Origin: JACPNS01 sp964455545
Lineage (GTDB): Bacteria; Actinomycetota; Thermoleophilia; Solirubrobacterales; JACPNS01
Assembly (NCBI GenBank): GCA_964455545.1
Contig: CAYVWQ010000007.1
Span: 1 to 64,000, forward strand
DNA length: 64,000 nt
Reading direction: 5' to 3'
Of this stretch, positions 34,303-44,140 are shown one piece after another. The first letter of the stretch is position 1, and each line of letters opens with the position of its first letter. The translations under genes were made by a program, and so were the position numbers. Below the pieces are notes generated by a model that was not told the DNA's origin, ran no database searches, and worked only from the letters and a program-made list of their open reading frames with translations.

Positions 34303-34321
34303 CCGGGGGTAGGATCGCGGC

Positions 34322-35242
34322 ATGCGCGTGCCTCTAACTCTTCTCGCCAGTCTGGCCTTCGTCGCTGCGGCCGCATCGACGGCCTCTGCCGCGGTCGGGT
34401 CGCTCGAGACCTACAAGGTCGAGATCGACGTGAGCCTTTCTGTGAGCGAACGCTCTATCTGGAACGGCATCTATCCGGGCTGCTTTGCGCCCCAGGAGAA
34501 GTTCGACCAGACCTACAAGCTCGAGATCGACTCGAAGCCCGGCAGGAAGTCGAAGATCAAGGCGGGGACAGCGACGCTCTTCCCGGGCACCTTCGGCACG
34601 ACCAACTCGTACGGCGCCAGGTCCAGCTTCCGGCAGTCAGCGAAGTCCGGGCCGTGGGAACTTCAGGTTGCAAACCCTGCGGGATGCAATTCGGCCGCCG
34701 CGCCGGTCCCGTCGTGGGCGACTTCGCCGACCTGCAAGAAGATCAGCGAACGCGTGAGCGCGACGCTCAGCGGCAGCTCAGACGCCGGCTCCTCTGACGG
34801 CTGGCTGGTGATCCGTCGCGGTCCGAAGGCGAGCCCGGCTTCTCGCGGCGGGTCGATCGGGGCGTCGTGTTACCGGACGCTCCACAACGTCGACTTCCCC
34901 GGGGTCAACCAGGTCTTCGAGGTCGGTCTGAAGGACTCGTTCATCCAGGTGCCGGTGCCGAATCTGCGCCAGAAGCTCGAGAAGCTCACCAACGGCTCTT
35001 CGAGCTCGCGTCCGTCCTTCAAGATTCCGATCAAGCTCAGCGGTGACTGCAACAACGCGAAAATGTCTCCGCAGACCGACCTGAAGGACAGCTGGTCACC
35101 ACTCTTCGGATCGCTCCCGCACCAGGCGCTCGGCTACATCGGGTCCGAGTACAACCGCTCCGTCTGCATGGTCAGCGGATCGGGTTCGGCGACTGTGCGG
35201 CGCGTGGCTGCCGTCAAGTCGACCGTGGTTCCGCTCCGGTAG
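34322..35242 (+). CDS. Secreted protein, unknown function
   Basis: The protein has 306 residues with a clear signal peptide (PLTLLASLAFVAAAASTASA). The mature part is basic and Ser/Gly-rich, with about six cysteines (for example IYPGCFAPQEKFDQTYKLEI and SPTCKKISERVSATLSGS) that could form disulfides. No family is recognised. It starts 19 nt after the glycosylase gene, but the two functions need not be linked. Confidence 0.6.
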   Translation: MRVPLTLLASLAFVAAAASTASAAVGSLETYKVEIDVSLSVSERSIWNGIYPGCFAPQEKFDQTYKLEIDSKPGRKSKIKAGTATLFPGTFGTTNSYGARSSFRQSAKSGPWELQVANPAGCNSAAAPVPSWATSPTCKKISERVSATLSGSSDAGSSDGWLVIRRGPKASPASRGGSIGASCYRTLHNVDFPGVNQVFEVGLKDSFIQVPVPNLRQKLEKLTNGSSSSRPSFKIPIKLSGDCNNAKMSPQTDLKDSWSPLFGSLPHQALGYIGSEYNRSVCMVSGSGSATVRRVAAVKSTVVPLR

Positions 35243-35252
35243 GCGCGCTACT

Positions 35253-37028
35253 TCAGCGGCGGGGCTTCAGTTTGAGCAAAGCGGCGTAGCCCGAAATCAA
35301 TGCGTTCCCACCGAAGGCCGCCTCGACGCTGACGCGCTTTCGTGCGGCACTCTTCGGAAGCCGAATCGTCTTTGTTCCGGCGCATTCGCTCCCTACGAAG
35401 GCGAGCGCCACGCGCTTGGTGATCCTGATTCGGTCGACGCGAACCTTGATGGTGGCGACGTGCGGACAAGCCGCTACCGGCAGTCCTCCGGCGGCACTCA
35501 CGCTGACCGTCACGGAGAGCGATCGTCCGCGCGTCGCCGAAAGCTTTGCCTTCACTCGTTTCGGCATTGGTTGGACCGGGGCCGCTGGGCTCGAGGGGGC
35601 CGCTGGCAGGGAGGGCGGAGACACAACGGGAGGATCAGGGATGGCGACGATGAACGCGTGTGTGACGGTCTCACTGTCGTTACCCGCCCAGTCGACTCCG
35701 CGCAGGCGAACCTCATGATCGCCGTTCTGGGAACGACTGTAGGTGCGGGCGTAAGTAGGGCCGCAGTTGACCCACGGGCCACCGTCGAGGGAGCATTTGA
35801 AGTCGACGTCCTCATCGGCGGACAATTCGAACTCGACTTGTGAAGAGGTGACGGTCGTCGGTCCATCGATCGAGACCGTCGGCGGCTCGGTGTCGAATTC
35901 GTATTCCATCGGCTCAGAGGAGAGTCCGATTGCCCAGTCGAGGCTGTCAGAGATCCCTGGCCAGCCCCAGCAGTAAAGAGCGTCGCCGATCCCACACGCG
36001 ATTCCGGTGGTAGCGCTCACCGAATCAGTTCCGCTGCTGAGCTCCGGGACCGTCACGGCACCTGGAGATTCGTGGATGTCTCCGTCGCCGAGGCGCCCAA
36101 CACCCACACACTTGGTCGCGCCGTCGACCACCGCGCAGTCGAAGTCGTAACCGGTTGTTACCTGCGTGGCGCCGGTGCCGAAACCTGCGACCTCGACAGC
36201 GACCTCGTCGTACCCGAATTCGCCGTGGCGGCCGCCCCAGCAATAGACCTTCGAATCCTTGACCGCACACGCTCGCTCGCTGCCCATCGAAATATCTGTG
36301 ACTCCGCTTGAGAGGCCGTTCACGGTCGCCGGAGACAACGAGTCACCACCAGTGCCATTGCCAAGCAGTTCGCGATCGTCTGAGCCCCAACACTTGGCGG
36401 CACCATCGACCACTGCGCAGGTGGTTCCGCCATATCCGCCGGTCGAGACCTTTGTCGCCACGGATCCGGTTCCCAAGCCGGCTACGTCGACAGGGACGTA
36501 GACGTTCTGGTTTGGTGAGACGTGATCGATGCCGTCTCCAAGAACGCCCTTTTCGCCGGAACCCCAACACTTGATCCCGTCCGAGATGACGGCGCAGGCG
36601 GACCTTCCGTTGACGGAGAGGTCGGTGGCGCCGGACGCGATCCCTGTAACCGTCTCCGGGTTCGTTCGGCTGGCCCATGGGTAGGTCTCCTTGCCCAGCT
36701 GACCGCGCAGATTCCACCCCCAGCACTTGACCGCGCCCGCGACGATTGCGCAGCCGGCTACTCCATTTGTCTCGACCATGGCAACATCCGACTGGAGTCC
36801 CGTCACCCGCCGCGGATCGAACCAGGACTCGAAGTCCTCGTGGCCGGTTGCCCCGTTCGAGTTGTCACCCCAGCACCATGCCTGTGCATCGATCGTCGCG
36901 CAGGCGTTGTTCATCGAGACGTCGACCTGGTCGGCGGCAGCCGAACCGCCGGGGAAGAGGCAGTAGACGAGCAACAAGCAGGCCGCACCAGCGATCTGCA
37001 GGCCGGTACGTGACTTGGCGGCGAGCAC
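35253..37028 (-). CDS. Secreted RCC1-repeat beta-propeller protein with Ig-like C-terminal domain
   Basis: The protein has 591 residues from GTG 37028. The signal peptide is about residues 10-32. At least six RCC1-type blades follow: repeated xCxxxxxxxWCWGDNxxGxxG patterns (ATIDAQAWCWGDNSNGATG, AIVAGAVKCWGWNLRGQLG, AVISDGIKCWGSGEKGVLG and others) to about residue 370. An Ig-like domain (TVSIDGPTTVTSSQVEFELS, with FKCSLDGGPWVNC) and a basic beta domain complete it. Surface exposure is likely; function is unknown. Its start codon is only 11 nt from the divergent kup start. Confidence 0.75.
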   Translation of the reverse strand: MLAAKSRTGLQIAGAACLLLVYCLFPGGSAAADQVDVSMNNACATIDAQAWCWGDNSNGATGHEDFESWFDPRRVTGLQSDVAMVETNGVAGCAIVAGAVKCWGWNLRGQLGKETYPWASRTNPETVTGIASGATDLSVNGRSACAVISDGIKCWGSGEKGVLGDGIDHVSPNQNVYVPVDVAGLGTGSVATKVSTGGYGGTTCAVVDGAAKCWGSDDRELLGNGTGGDSLSPATVNGLSSGVTDISMGSERACAVKDSKVYCWGGRHGEFGYDEVAVEVAGFGTGATQVTTGYDFDCAVVDGATKCVGVGRLGDGDIHESPGAVTVPELSSGTDSVSATTGIACGIGDALYCWGWPGISDSLDWAIGLSSEPMEYEFDTEPPTVSIDGPTTVTSSQVEFELSADEDVDFKCSLDGGPWVNCGPTYARTYSRSQNGDHEVRLRGVDWAGNDSETVTHAFIVAIPDPPVVSPPSLPAAPSSPAAPVQPMPKRVKAKLSATRGRSLSVTVSVSAAGGLPVAACPHVATIKVRVDRIRITKRVALAFVGSECAGTKTIRLPKSAARKRVSVEAAFGGNALISGYAALLKLKPRR

Positions 37029-37039
37029 GAGCGAAGCTT

Positions 37040-39013
37040 ATGCCCTCGTCAGATCGCTGGCAACCTGATTCCGTCCCGCGCCGGGACCAAACTCGCCGGA
37101 TAAGCGACTCGGCGCACATCTCGGCCTCGAAGAAGGCTCTCTACATCGGCGCGCTCGGCGTCGTGTTCGGCGACATCGGAACCAGCCCGCTCTACACGCT
37201 GCAGACGATCTTCAGCCCGACCGATCCGCACCCGATCCCGGTCAGCGACGACAACCTGATGGGCATCCTCTCGATGCTCTTCTGGTCGGTGATGACGATC
37301 GTCACGCTGACCTACGTGATCCTCGTGATGCGCGCCGACAACGACGGCGAGGGCGGCATCATGGCCCTGATCACGAAGCTCTCATCCGGCGGCGAGCCCG
37401 GTTCGACGAAGACCAAACGCGTGCTTGTCTCGCTGGGAATCTTCGGCGCGGCGTTGTTCTTCGGGGACAGCATGATCACTCCGGCGATCTCGGTCCTATC
37501 GGCAGTCGAGGGCGTGGGGGTCGCCGCTCCGAGTCTCAAGCATCTCGTGCTTCCGGTGACGTTTGGCGTGATCCTCGCGCTCTTCTCTTTCCAGCGCTTC
37601 GGAACCGGGTTGGTCGGCCGCGCGTTCGGTCCCGTGATGGTCGTCTGGTTCAGCGTGATCGGACTGCTCGGCGTGCACGGCATCGCTGATGACCCCACGG
37701 TGCTCAAGGCCCTGTCGCCGACCTATGCGGTCGAGTTCGCTTTTGATCACGTGACCACCACCTTCTTCGCGCTCGGCTCGATCGTGCTCGCGGTTACGGG
37801 TGCCGAGGCGCTCTACGCCGACATGGGTCACTTCGGCCGGCGGCCGATCACCTGGGCATGGGTGTCGCTTGTGCTCCCGGCGCTCACGCTTTGCTACTTC
37901 GGTCAGGGCGCGCTGATTCTCGACGACCCCTCGGTCGCGACGGGGAGCCCGTTCTTCCAGCTCGGCCCTGACTGGGTCCAGTGGCCGCTGATCGTGCTCG
38001 CGACGATGGCGACCGTGATTGCTTCACAGGCGGTGATCTCGGGCGCGTTCTCGGTCGCACACCAGGCGATCCGCCTGGGGTACCTGCCGCGCCTGCGAAT
38101 CATGCACACGTCGGCCAAGGCGATCGGGCAAATCTACGTGCCGTGGATCAACTGGCTGCTGATGGTTTCGGTCTTGCTGCTGATCGCCACGTTTGAGTCC
38201 TCGTCGAGGCTTGCCTTCGCCTACGGCGTCGCGGTCGTCGGCACGATCACGATCACGACGCTGCTCTTTCTCTACGTGGCGCGGCAGGAGTGGCGCACGC
38301 CGTTGTGGATCGTGATCGGCGGCGGAGCCTTCCTGATCGCCGTCGACCTCGCGTTCCTCTCGGCCAACCTGATCAAGCTGTTCCACGGCGCCTGGATGCC
38401 GCTGCTGATCGGTCTGCTGGCCTTCACAGTGATGCTCACGTGGAAGCGCGGCGTCGCGATGGTCGCGCAGCGGCGCGAGCGGTTCGAAGGGCCGATCGGC
38501 GACTTCATCGAAGAGTTCAACTCGCGTATCCCGCCGCTGCCGCGCGCGCCGGGCACCGCCGTTTTCATGGACCGCGACCCCGACTCGGTCCCGCTGGCGA
38601 TGCGCGCCTGCGTCGATCACCTCCACACGCTGCCCGAGAACGTCCTGATCCTCACGCTCAACACGGCCTCGGTGCCGCACATGTCCGTCGGCGACCTGAT
38701 CCAGTTCGACGACCTCGGCTACGACGACGGCATCGCCCGCGTAGAGGTGACGCTCGGCTACATGGACCGGCCCAAGGTGCCCCTGATCGTCAAGGCGATT
38801 GAGGAGACCGGAGAGATGTCCTTCGACATCGATGCCGACACGGCGACGTACTTCCTCTCGACCGTGGAGGTCCAGAGTGGGCACGTGCCCGGCCTGCCCA
38901 AGTGGCAGAAGCCGATCTTCATCGCCACCTCGCACATCGCGTCCGATCCGGCGAACTACTTCGCGCTGCCGCAGGAGCGCACAGTGATCCTCGGTTCGAA
39001 GATCGAGATCTGA
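37040..39013 (+). CDS. kup: KUP-family potassium uptake transporter
   Basis: The protein has 657 residues from ATG 37040. The hallmark GVVFGDIGTSPLYTLQTIF follows directly in TM1. About twelve TM helices are followed by a cytoplasmic C-terminal region (from about residue 490: GTAVFMDRDPDSVPLAMRAC). KUP proteins import potassium with protons at moderate affinity. With Kdp and a CPA2 antiporter in the same window, the cell has layered potassium handling. The divergent RCC1 gene starts 11 nt away, so the two promoters must overlap each other's coding regions or be leaderless. Confidence 0.93.
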   Translation: MPSSDRWQPDSVPRRDQTRRISDSAHISASKKALYIGALGVVFGDIGTSPLYTLQTIFSPTDPHPIPVSDDNLMGILSMLFWSVMTIVTLTYVILVMRADNDGEGGIMALITKLSSGGEPGSTKTKRVLVSLGIFGAALFFGDSMITPAISVLSAVEGVGVAAPSLKHLVLPVTFGVILALFSFQRFGTGLVGRAFGPVMVVWFSVIGLLGVHGIADDPTVLKALSPTYAVEFAFDHVTTTFFALGSIVLAVTGAEALYADMGHFGRRPITWAWVSLVLPALTLCYFGQGALILDDPSVATGSPFFQLGPDWVQWPLIVLATMATVIASQAVISGAFSVAHQAIRLGYLPRLRIMHTSAKAIGQIYVPWINWLLMVSVLLLIATFESSSRLAFAYGVAVVGTITITTLLFLYVARQEWRTPLWIVIGGGAFLIAVDLAFLSANLIKLFHGAWMPLLIGLLAFTVMLTWKRGVAMVAQRRERFEGPIGDFIEEFNSRIPPLPRAPGTAVFMDRDPDSVPLAMRACVDHLHTLPENVLILTLNTASVPHMSVGDLIQFDDLGYDDGIARVEVTLGYMDRPKVPLIVKAIEETGEMSFDIDADTATYFLSTVEVQSGHVPGLPKWQKPIFIATSHIASDPANYFALPQERTVILGSKIEI

Positions 39014-39015
39014 GC

Positions 39016-39375
39016 GTGAAGTCGCTCGCCCTGACGATCCGGTTCATCCTTGAGCTGGCGATGCTGACCGGCATTGTGCTCGGTTGGACGGGGGCGGTGG
39101 ATGGTGCCGGTGGTTGGATCGGCGGGGTCGCGACGGCCTTTTTCGCGGCGGCGCTTTGGACATTCTTCATCGCACCAAAGGCGACGCGTCGGCTTGACGC
39201 GGCGCCGCGCGTCGCGCTTGAGTTCGTCCTCTTCGCGCTCGCCGCGTGCCTGCTGATCGTCGGCGGTCTCGGCGGATTCGGTGTCGCGCTGTTCGTCGTC
39301 TGGGTCGTTGACACGGCCTGCATCTTCGCGTTCGGGATCACCGAGAGCGACTTCATGGTCAAGCCGCCCGAGTGA
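39016..39375 (+). CDS. YrdB/DUF2568 family small membrane protein
   Basis: The protein has 119 residues from GTG 39016, 2 nt after the kup stop. Four TM helices are visible: IRFILELAMLTGIVLGWTGA, VATAFFAAALWTFFIAPKAT, VALEFVLFALAACLLIVGGL and VALFVVWVVDTACIFAFGI. The P-K-A-T and L-E-F motifs fit DUF2568. Function is unknown; coupling to kup may be incidental. Confidence 0.75.
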   Translation: MKSLALTIRFILELAMLTGIVLGWTGAVDGAGGWIGGVATAFFAAALWTFFIAPKATRRLDAAPRVALEFVLFALAACLLIVGGLGGFGVALFVVWVVDTACIFAFGITESDFMVKPPE

Positions 39376-39404
39376 TCGCCCCGGCGCGACGTAGGATCGC
39401 GCCC

Positions 39405-41069
39405 ATGCTCGAATCGCCGCGCATCGGCCGTCGCGAAATCCTCTTGCTTTCCGCCGGCTCGGTGGTGCTTGCACTCGTGATGCACTGGCCGCTGCCGCTG
39501 CACATGGGCTCGCGCTTCGCCCGCGACCTCGGCGACCCGATCGTGCAGGCCTGGCAGGTGGCGTGGGGAGGTCACGCGCTCGTCCACCAGCCGTTCGAGT
39601 TCTTCCAGTCGAACCAGTACTGGCCGCTGAAGGACACGCTCGCGTTCTCGGACGCGCTGATCGGATACGCGCCCGCCGGGGTGATCGGGCATGGGGTGGA
39701 GGCGGCGACCGTCCGCTACAACGCCCTGTTTCTGTTCGCGTACGCGTTGGCGACGGCCGGTGCCTATCTGCTTGTGCGGGAGTTCGGGCTGCGTCCGGCA
39801 GCTGCCGCGATCGGCGGCGCGGCCTTCGCGTACGCGCCCTGGCGGCTCGAGCAGGACGGGCACCTGCACGTGCTCTCGAGCGGCGGAATCCCGCTGACGT
39901 TGTTCCTGTTGCTGCGCGGCTACCGCCGTGACAACGGCAAGCTCGTGTTCGCCGGCTGGCTCGTCGCGCTCTGGCAGGTCAGCATCGGTTTCACGCTCGG
40001 CCTGCAGCTCGGCTACCTGCTCGCCTTCGTCGGTGTCTGCACGCTGATCTGGTGGTGGCCGCGGCGCGCGAAGCTGAGGCCGAGTCGCGGGGTCGTGCGC
40101 GCAACCGTCGCCGGTGCGGTGATCCTCGCCGCCGGCGCGGTGCTGCTGTCACTGCCGTATCAGCGCGTGCTCAGCGACCACCCGGAGGCCGAGCGCTCGC
40201 TCGCACGCGTCGCCGGCGGGTCGAGCTCGCTCTGGATGTACGCCTCGGCGCCGGAAAACAACTCGCTGTGGGGTGGGGCGACGAAGCAGATTCGCAAAGA
40301 CCACCTGAGCTCCGTGGCCGAGCAGACGCTCTTCCCCGGCGTAGCGATCTTCTTGTTGGTGATCGTCGGCCTCGCCGCGCCGGTGCTCTCGAAGCGATGG
40401 CGGATCGGGTTTGGCGCCGCCGCGCTCGGGCTGATTCTTCTGTCGTTCGGTGTGCGCGCATCGGGCGCCGGCAGCTGGCTGCCTTACCGGCTCCTGTACG
40501 AGTTCGCTCCCGGCTGGCAGGGAGTGCGCACCCCCGGGCGGCTCAACACGCTGACCTCGCTCGTGTTCGCGCTACTGGCGGCCGCGGGTGCGCAGTGGCT
40601 GATCGGCGCCCTTTCGAAGAGGACGGCCGCGCGCGTGGTTCCGGCGTTCGCCTCGGCGGCCGTGGTGGCCGTCATCTGCCTGGAGTTCGCCGGCAACGTC
40701 ACGCCGAAGGCGCCGCCCGAGCCAGTCGGCGCGAGGCCGATTGCCGCGCCTCAGCTGCACCTGCCGATCACGATCGCTGCCAACCGTCGCTACGTCTACT
40801 GGTCGACCGACGGGTTCCCCGACATCGTCAACGGCCGCTCGAGCGTCGATCCAACCTCGTTCTCGCTGCTCAAGGAAGAGGTGAGCGACTTCCCCGACAA
40901 GCGCTCGGTTGACGCACTCAGGGAGTTGGGCGTCCGCAGCGTCGTGCTGCACCCGTATCTGCTGATCGGCACGCGCTGGCACGATGCGGCGACGAAGCCT
41001 TACGCGCAGCTCGGGATCACCCGTCGCGCGCAGGGTGACCTGGTCGTGTACGGGCTCGGGCCGGGCTAG
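39405..41069 (+). CDS. Large polytopic membrane protein, GT-C glycosyltransferase-like
   Basis: The protein has 554 residues with about 11-13 TM helices. The first extracytoplasmic loop is acidic (RFARDLGDPIVQAWQVAWGG), resembling the Asp-bearing loop of GT-C transferases. Later, FAYAPWRLEQDGHLHVLSSG occurs in a family of actinobacterial membrane proteins of unknown substrate. The C-terminal segment (from about residue 440) is extracytoplasmic. It converges with the next gene (4-nt overlap). The transferase role is inferred from topology. Confidence 0.5.
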   Translation: MLESPRIGRREILLLSAGSVVLALVMHWPLPLHMGSRFARDLGDPIVQAWQVAWGGHALVHQPFEFFQSNQYWPLKDTLAFSDALIGYAPAGVIGHGVEAATVRYNALFLFAYALATAGAYLLVREFGLRPAAAAIGGAAFAYAPWRLEQDGHLHVLSSGGIPLTLFLLLRGYRRDNGKLVFAGWLVALWQVSIGFTLGLQLGYLLAFVGVCTLIWWWPRRAKLRPSRGVVRATVAGAVILAAGAVLLSLPYQRVLSDHPEAERSLARVAGGSSSLWMYASAPENNSLWGGATKQIRKDHLSSVAEQTLFPGVAIFLLVIVGLAAPVLSKRWRIGFGAAALGLILLSFGVRASGAGSWLPYRLLYEFAPGWQGVRTPGRLNTLTSLVFALLAAAGAQWLIGALSKRTAARVVPAFASAAVVAVICLEFAGNVTPKAPPEPVGARPIAAPQLHLPITIAANRRYVYWSTDGFPDIVNGRSSVDPTSFSLLKEEVSDFPDKRSVDALRELGVRSVVLHPYLLIGTRWHDAATKPYAQLGITRRAQGDLVVYGLGPG

Positions 41070-42802
41070 GTGGTCGCGGTCGCGGGTTGCGCGAGCCGTC
41101 GCCGGACGTAGGTCGACCTCTGCGCGAGTTCGGCTCCCGCGAGAACGACGAGAGCGGCGCCGGCGCAGATCAGGACGAACGGTGCGTAAGGAAGGTCGGC
41201 CCCGGGGGTGGCCCGCACCGGCCGGTGCGTCGTGACCATCGCGAGCACGGCCCAGGAAGTGACCGCGCCGAGCGCGAGCGGGAAGTCGCGCCCGATCCGC
41301 AGCGGCAGTGTCGCCGCGATCGTGCACGCGAGCGAGGCGAGCAGCGGAAGCAGGAAGGGGAGGATTCCCCACCACTTGTTGTCGACTCCGAACGAGTTCA
41401 CCCATGTCTGGGTGAAGTTTGAGATCTGCACCGCGCGCGGCCAGATGCCGACGTCCCCGTTTCCGATCATCGGCAGTGTCGCGGTTGCGGTCGCCATCAC
41501 GAGCACCGATGGAACGAGCAGCGCCAGCGCCGTGGCCGGCAGGCGCTTGAAGGCCGGCGCGAGCGCGAGGCCGAGGAAGGGGAGCACCGGCACGAGAAAG
41601 CGTGGTCCCGGGGTGCCGCCGCCGAACGGCAGCCAGTAGCCGGCGTTGTAGACGAGGTAGGCGAGGAACACCGCGCCGATCACCGCGGCTTCGGCGCGAC
41701 GGTTGCCGCGCCACATGATCACCAGACCGACCGCGGCAAGCACCAGCACAGGCGAGATCATGAACAGCCCCTTGACCGAGAAGAGCAGGTCGAAGGCGTT
41801 GCCCGGTGTTGGGGTGGTGATGCCGAAGAATCCGTCGTCATTCAGACCCAGCACGGCATGTCCGCTCGTGCCCTGGACCGAGACGGCGTTCTTGTAGGAG
41901 AAGTGTGAGACCGATCCGAACGCCCAGATGTTGTACGCCGCCAACGGCAGCACGCCGAGGATTCCGCCGGCTGCATACGCGCCGGTGCGTTGCAGCAGCG
42001 GCTTCCTGTCGGCGAAGCCGAAGCGCATGATTCCGTAGATGCCGACGATCACAGCGGCGAGCCCGAGTGGGTACTCGGTCGTGATCGCAAACCCGGCAAG
42101 GAACCCCGCGAGCAGCAGGATCCAGAGATTCTGTGGGCGCTCGCGCTCGCGCCAGAGCAGCGCGAACGCGCCGAATGCCATCACTGCCGCGATCACGTGT
42201 CCGAAGAACAGCGAGGAGAACGGGAGGATCATCGTGCCGGCGCCGGTCGCGATCGCGGCGAGCGTGCCGAACCCGGGGGCGAGTTGATCGCCCATCGCGC
42301 GGATCATGAACATCAGGAGGACTGCCGGGATCACGCATGCGAGCAGCGACAGGAACCACACGAAGGGCGTGTAGTTGGTCACGCGCGCGCGGGTCTCCCT
42401 GGCGAGTTTGAGGCTGTTGGCGTACATCCCGGAGGGCACTCCGGCACGGGCCCATCTGAGCGCGTTGCCCTCGCGCGCGCCTTCGGTCATCGTCACTGCG
42501 AGCCGATCGGCTCCGATTGCCTTCAGGCCGCGGCTGAACGGCACGACCAGGAACGCCATTCCCGGCGCCTTGACCGAGTAGAAGTGGCCCTCATGCCAAG
42601 AGCTGTCCTTCGTCTCCCAGCTGTACGGGTCGATCTGCGCGGTGCCGTGCTCGAGTGCGCGCACGAGCGCGTAGTTCGAGGTCTGCGCCCAGCCCATCGC
42701 TTGGATCGTGCTCCCCATCGCGATCGCCATCAGGATGATCGCGAGCGTGCTGAAGCGCCGCTTTGTCCAGAAGGGGGCGGTTTCGGCCGAGGCACCGTCC
42801 AT
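41066..42802 (-). CDS. Large polytopic membrane protein, GT-C-like
   Basis: The protein has 578 residues and about 12 TM helices. After TM1 the loop has SWETKDSSWHEGHFYSVKAP, a conserved extracytoplasmic segment with H and D/E seen in uncharacterised glycosyltransferase-like proteins. FGGGTPGPRFLVPVLPFLGL lies in the second half. It may act in cell-envelope glycan or lipid modification together with the convergent neighbour; this is a guess from type only. Confidence 0.5.
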   Translation of the reverse strand: MDGASAETAPFWTKRRFSTLAIILMAIAMGSTIQAMGWAQTSNYALVRALEHGTAQIDPYSWETKDSSWHEGHFYSVKAPGMAFLVVPFSRGLKAIGADRLAVTMTEGAREGNALRWARAGVPSGMYANSLKLARETRARVTNYTPFVWFLSLLACVIPAVLLMFMIRAMGDQLAPGFGTLAAIATGAGTMILPFSSLFFGHVIAAVMAFGAFALLWRERERPQNLWILLLAGFLAGFAITTEYPLGLAAVIVGIYGIMRFGFADRKPLLQRTGAYAAGGILGVLPLAAYNIWAFGSVSHFSYKNAVSVQGTSGHAVLGLNDDGFFGITTPTPGNAFDLLFSVKGLFMISPVLVLAAVGLVIMWRGNRRAEAAVIGAVFLAYLVYNAGYWLPFGGGTPGPRFLVPVLPFLGLALAPAFKRLPATALALLVPSVLVMATATATLPMIGNGDVGIWPRAVQISNFTQTWVNSFGVDNKWWGILPFLLPLLASLACTIAATLPLRIGRDFPLALGAVTSWAVLAMVTTHRPVRATPGADLPYAPFVLICAGAALVVLAGAELAQRSTYVRRRLAQPATATT

Positions 42803-42916
42803 CTGGCGAGTCTATTTGCCGTGCGCTTGCGATTCAACGCCAAATGTGAAGATCGCGAGGTCTCGGGTGTGGACAGGCGGACAATCGCCTGCCGCCGCCG
42901 ACCGTAGGATTCGACC

Positions 42917-44137
42917 GTGCTCGTCAACACGCAATCGTTCATCGTCGTCCTCGCCTGCGCGGCGATGGCTCCGATCATCGCCGGACTGTTCACCGCGAAG
43001 CTTCCGTCGGTGCTCGTTCCGATCGTCGTCGTCGAGCTGATCTTCGGCGTCCTGATCGGACCGGAGGTGCTCAAGCTGGCGCACGTTGACGACGTGCTTG
43101 ACGCGTTCAGCCAGCTCGGGCTCGGCTTCCTGTTCTTCTTCGCCGGCTACGAGATTCGCTTCGAGAAGATCAAGGGCGATCCGCTCAGGTTCGCGATGTT
43201 CGGTTGGGTGATCTCGCTCGGGCTCGCGTACGCGCTCGCCGGCGCGCTCGAAGGCGCTGGCGTAGTGGTCTCGGGCCTACTCACAGGCTCGGCGCTCGTT
43301 ACCACGGCGATCGGCACTTTGATCCCGATCCTCCGCGACGAGAACCGTCTCGGCGGTGATTTCGGGCGCAACATCCTTTCGATCGGCGCCGTCGGCGAGT
43401 TCGGACCGGTGATGATCGTGACGCTTCTGCTCGGAGCGGACGGCAACGCCGGGCTTCAGGTCGCGCTGCTGATCGCGTTCGTGGTGATCGCCGTACTCAC
43501 GGGGCTGGCTGCGACCGGTACGGCCGGCCGCTGGTTCGAGTTCGTCACGGCCCGCATGGACAACAGTGGCCAGCTTCCGGTGCGGCTCGGGGTGCTGCTC
43601 GTGTTCGCGCTTGTCGTGATCGCCGGCGACCTCGGGATGGACGTGATCCTCGGCGCCTTTGCCGCCGGGTTGATCATGGCGATGGTGATCGGCGAGCGCG
43701 ATGCACATGCGTTCGACTCGAAGATGGAGGCCGTCGGTTTCGGCTTCCTGATCCCGTTCTTCTTCATCGTCAGCGGCATGAACATCGATGTCACCGCGCT
43801 TTTCTCGAGCGTCGGCGGGCTGCTGAAGCTGCCGCTGTTCTTCGCGTTGATGCTGATCGTGCGCGGCGCGCCCGTCTTTCTGCTCTACCGAAAGCGCATC
43901 CCGAAGGCCGAGATCGCTCCGCTCGCGCTGCTCGCCTCGACCCAGCTTCCGCTCGTCGTGGCGATCACGTCGATCGGTCTCGACAACGGCAAGATGCATC
44001 CTTCGACCGCTGCCGCGCTCGTCGGCGCGGCGGTCTTCACGGTGTTGATCTTCCCGTCGCTCGCGCTGCGACTGCTCGGCCGGTCGGAGCCGAGCCCTGC
44101 CGAGCCGCCTTCCGACGAGATGCCGATCCGCTCGTGA
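42917..44137 (+). CDS. CPA2-type cation:proton antiporter (Kef/NhaP2-like membrane domain)
   Basis: The protein has 406 residues from GTG 42917 and about 12-13 TM helices. Motifs include LGLGFLFFFAGYEIRFEKI (TM3 region), SIGAVGEFGPVMIVTLLLGA (unwound helix) and GLDNGKMHPSTAAALVGAAV. The C-terminus lacks a TrkA_N/RCK domain, so nucleotide regulation is not evident. Sodium or potassium/proton exchange is likely. Confidence 0.85.
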   Translation: MLVNTQSFIVVLACAAMAPIIAGLFTAKLPSVLVPIVVVELIFGVLIGPEVLKLAHVDDVLDAFSQLGLGFLFFFAGYEIRFEKIKGDPLRFAMFGWVISLGLAYALAGALEGAGVVVSGLLTGSALVTTAIGTLIPILRDENRLGGDFGRNILSIGAVGEFGPVMIVTLLLGADGNAGLQVALLIAFVVIAVLTGLAATGTAGRWFEFVTARMDNSGQLPVRLGVLLVFALVVIAGDLGMDVILGAFAAGLIMAMVIGERDAHAFDSKMEAVGFGFLIPFFFIVSGMNIDVTALFSSVGGLLKLPLFFALMLIVRGAPVFLLYRKRIPKAEIAPLALLASTQLPLVVAITSIGLDNGKMHPSTAAALVGAAVFTVLIFPSLALRLLGRSEPSPAEPPSDEMPIRS

Positions 44138-44140
44138 GCC

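Noticed and set aside
32662..34323. 553-residue minus-strand ORF across the PLC-like and Fpg genes
   Set aside because: It is a long open frame caused by high GC. It is antisense to two genes with clear motifs and shows no domain of its own.
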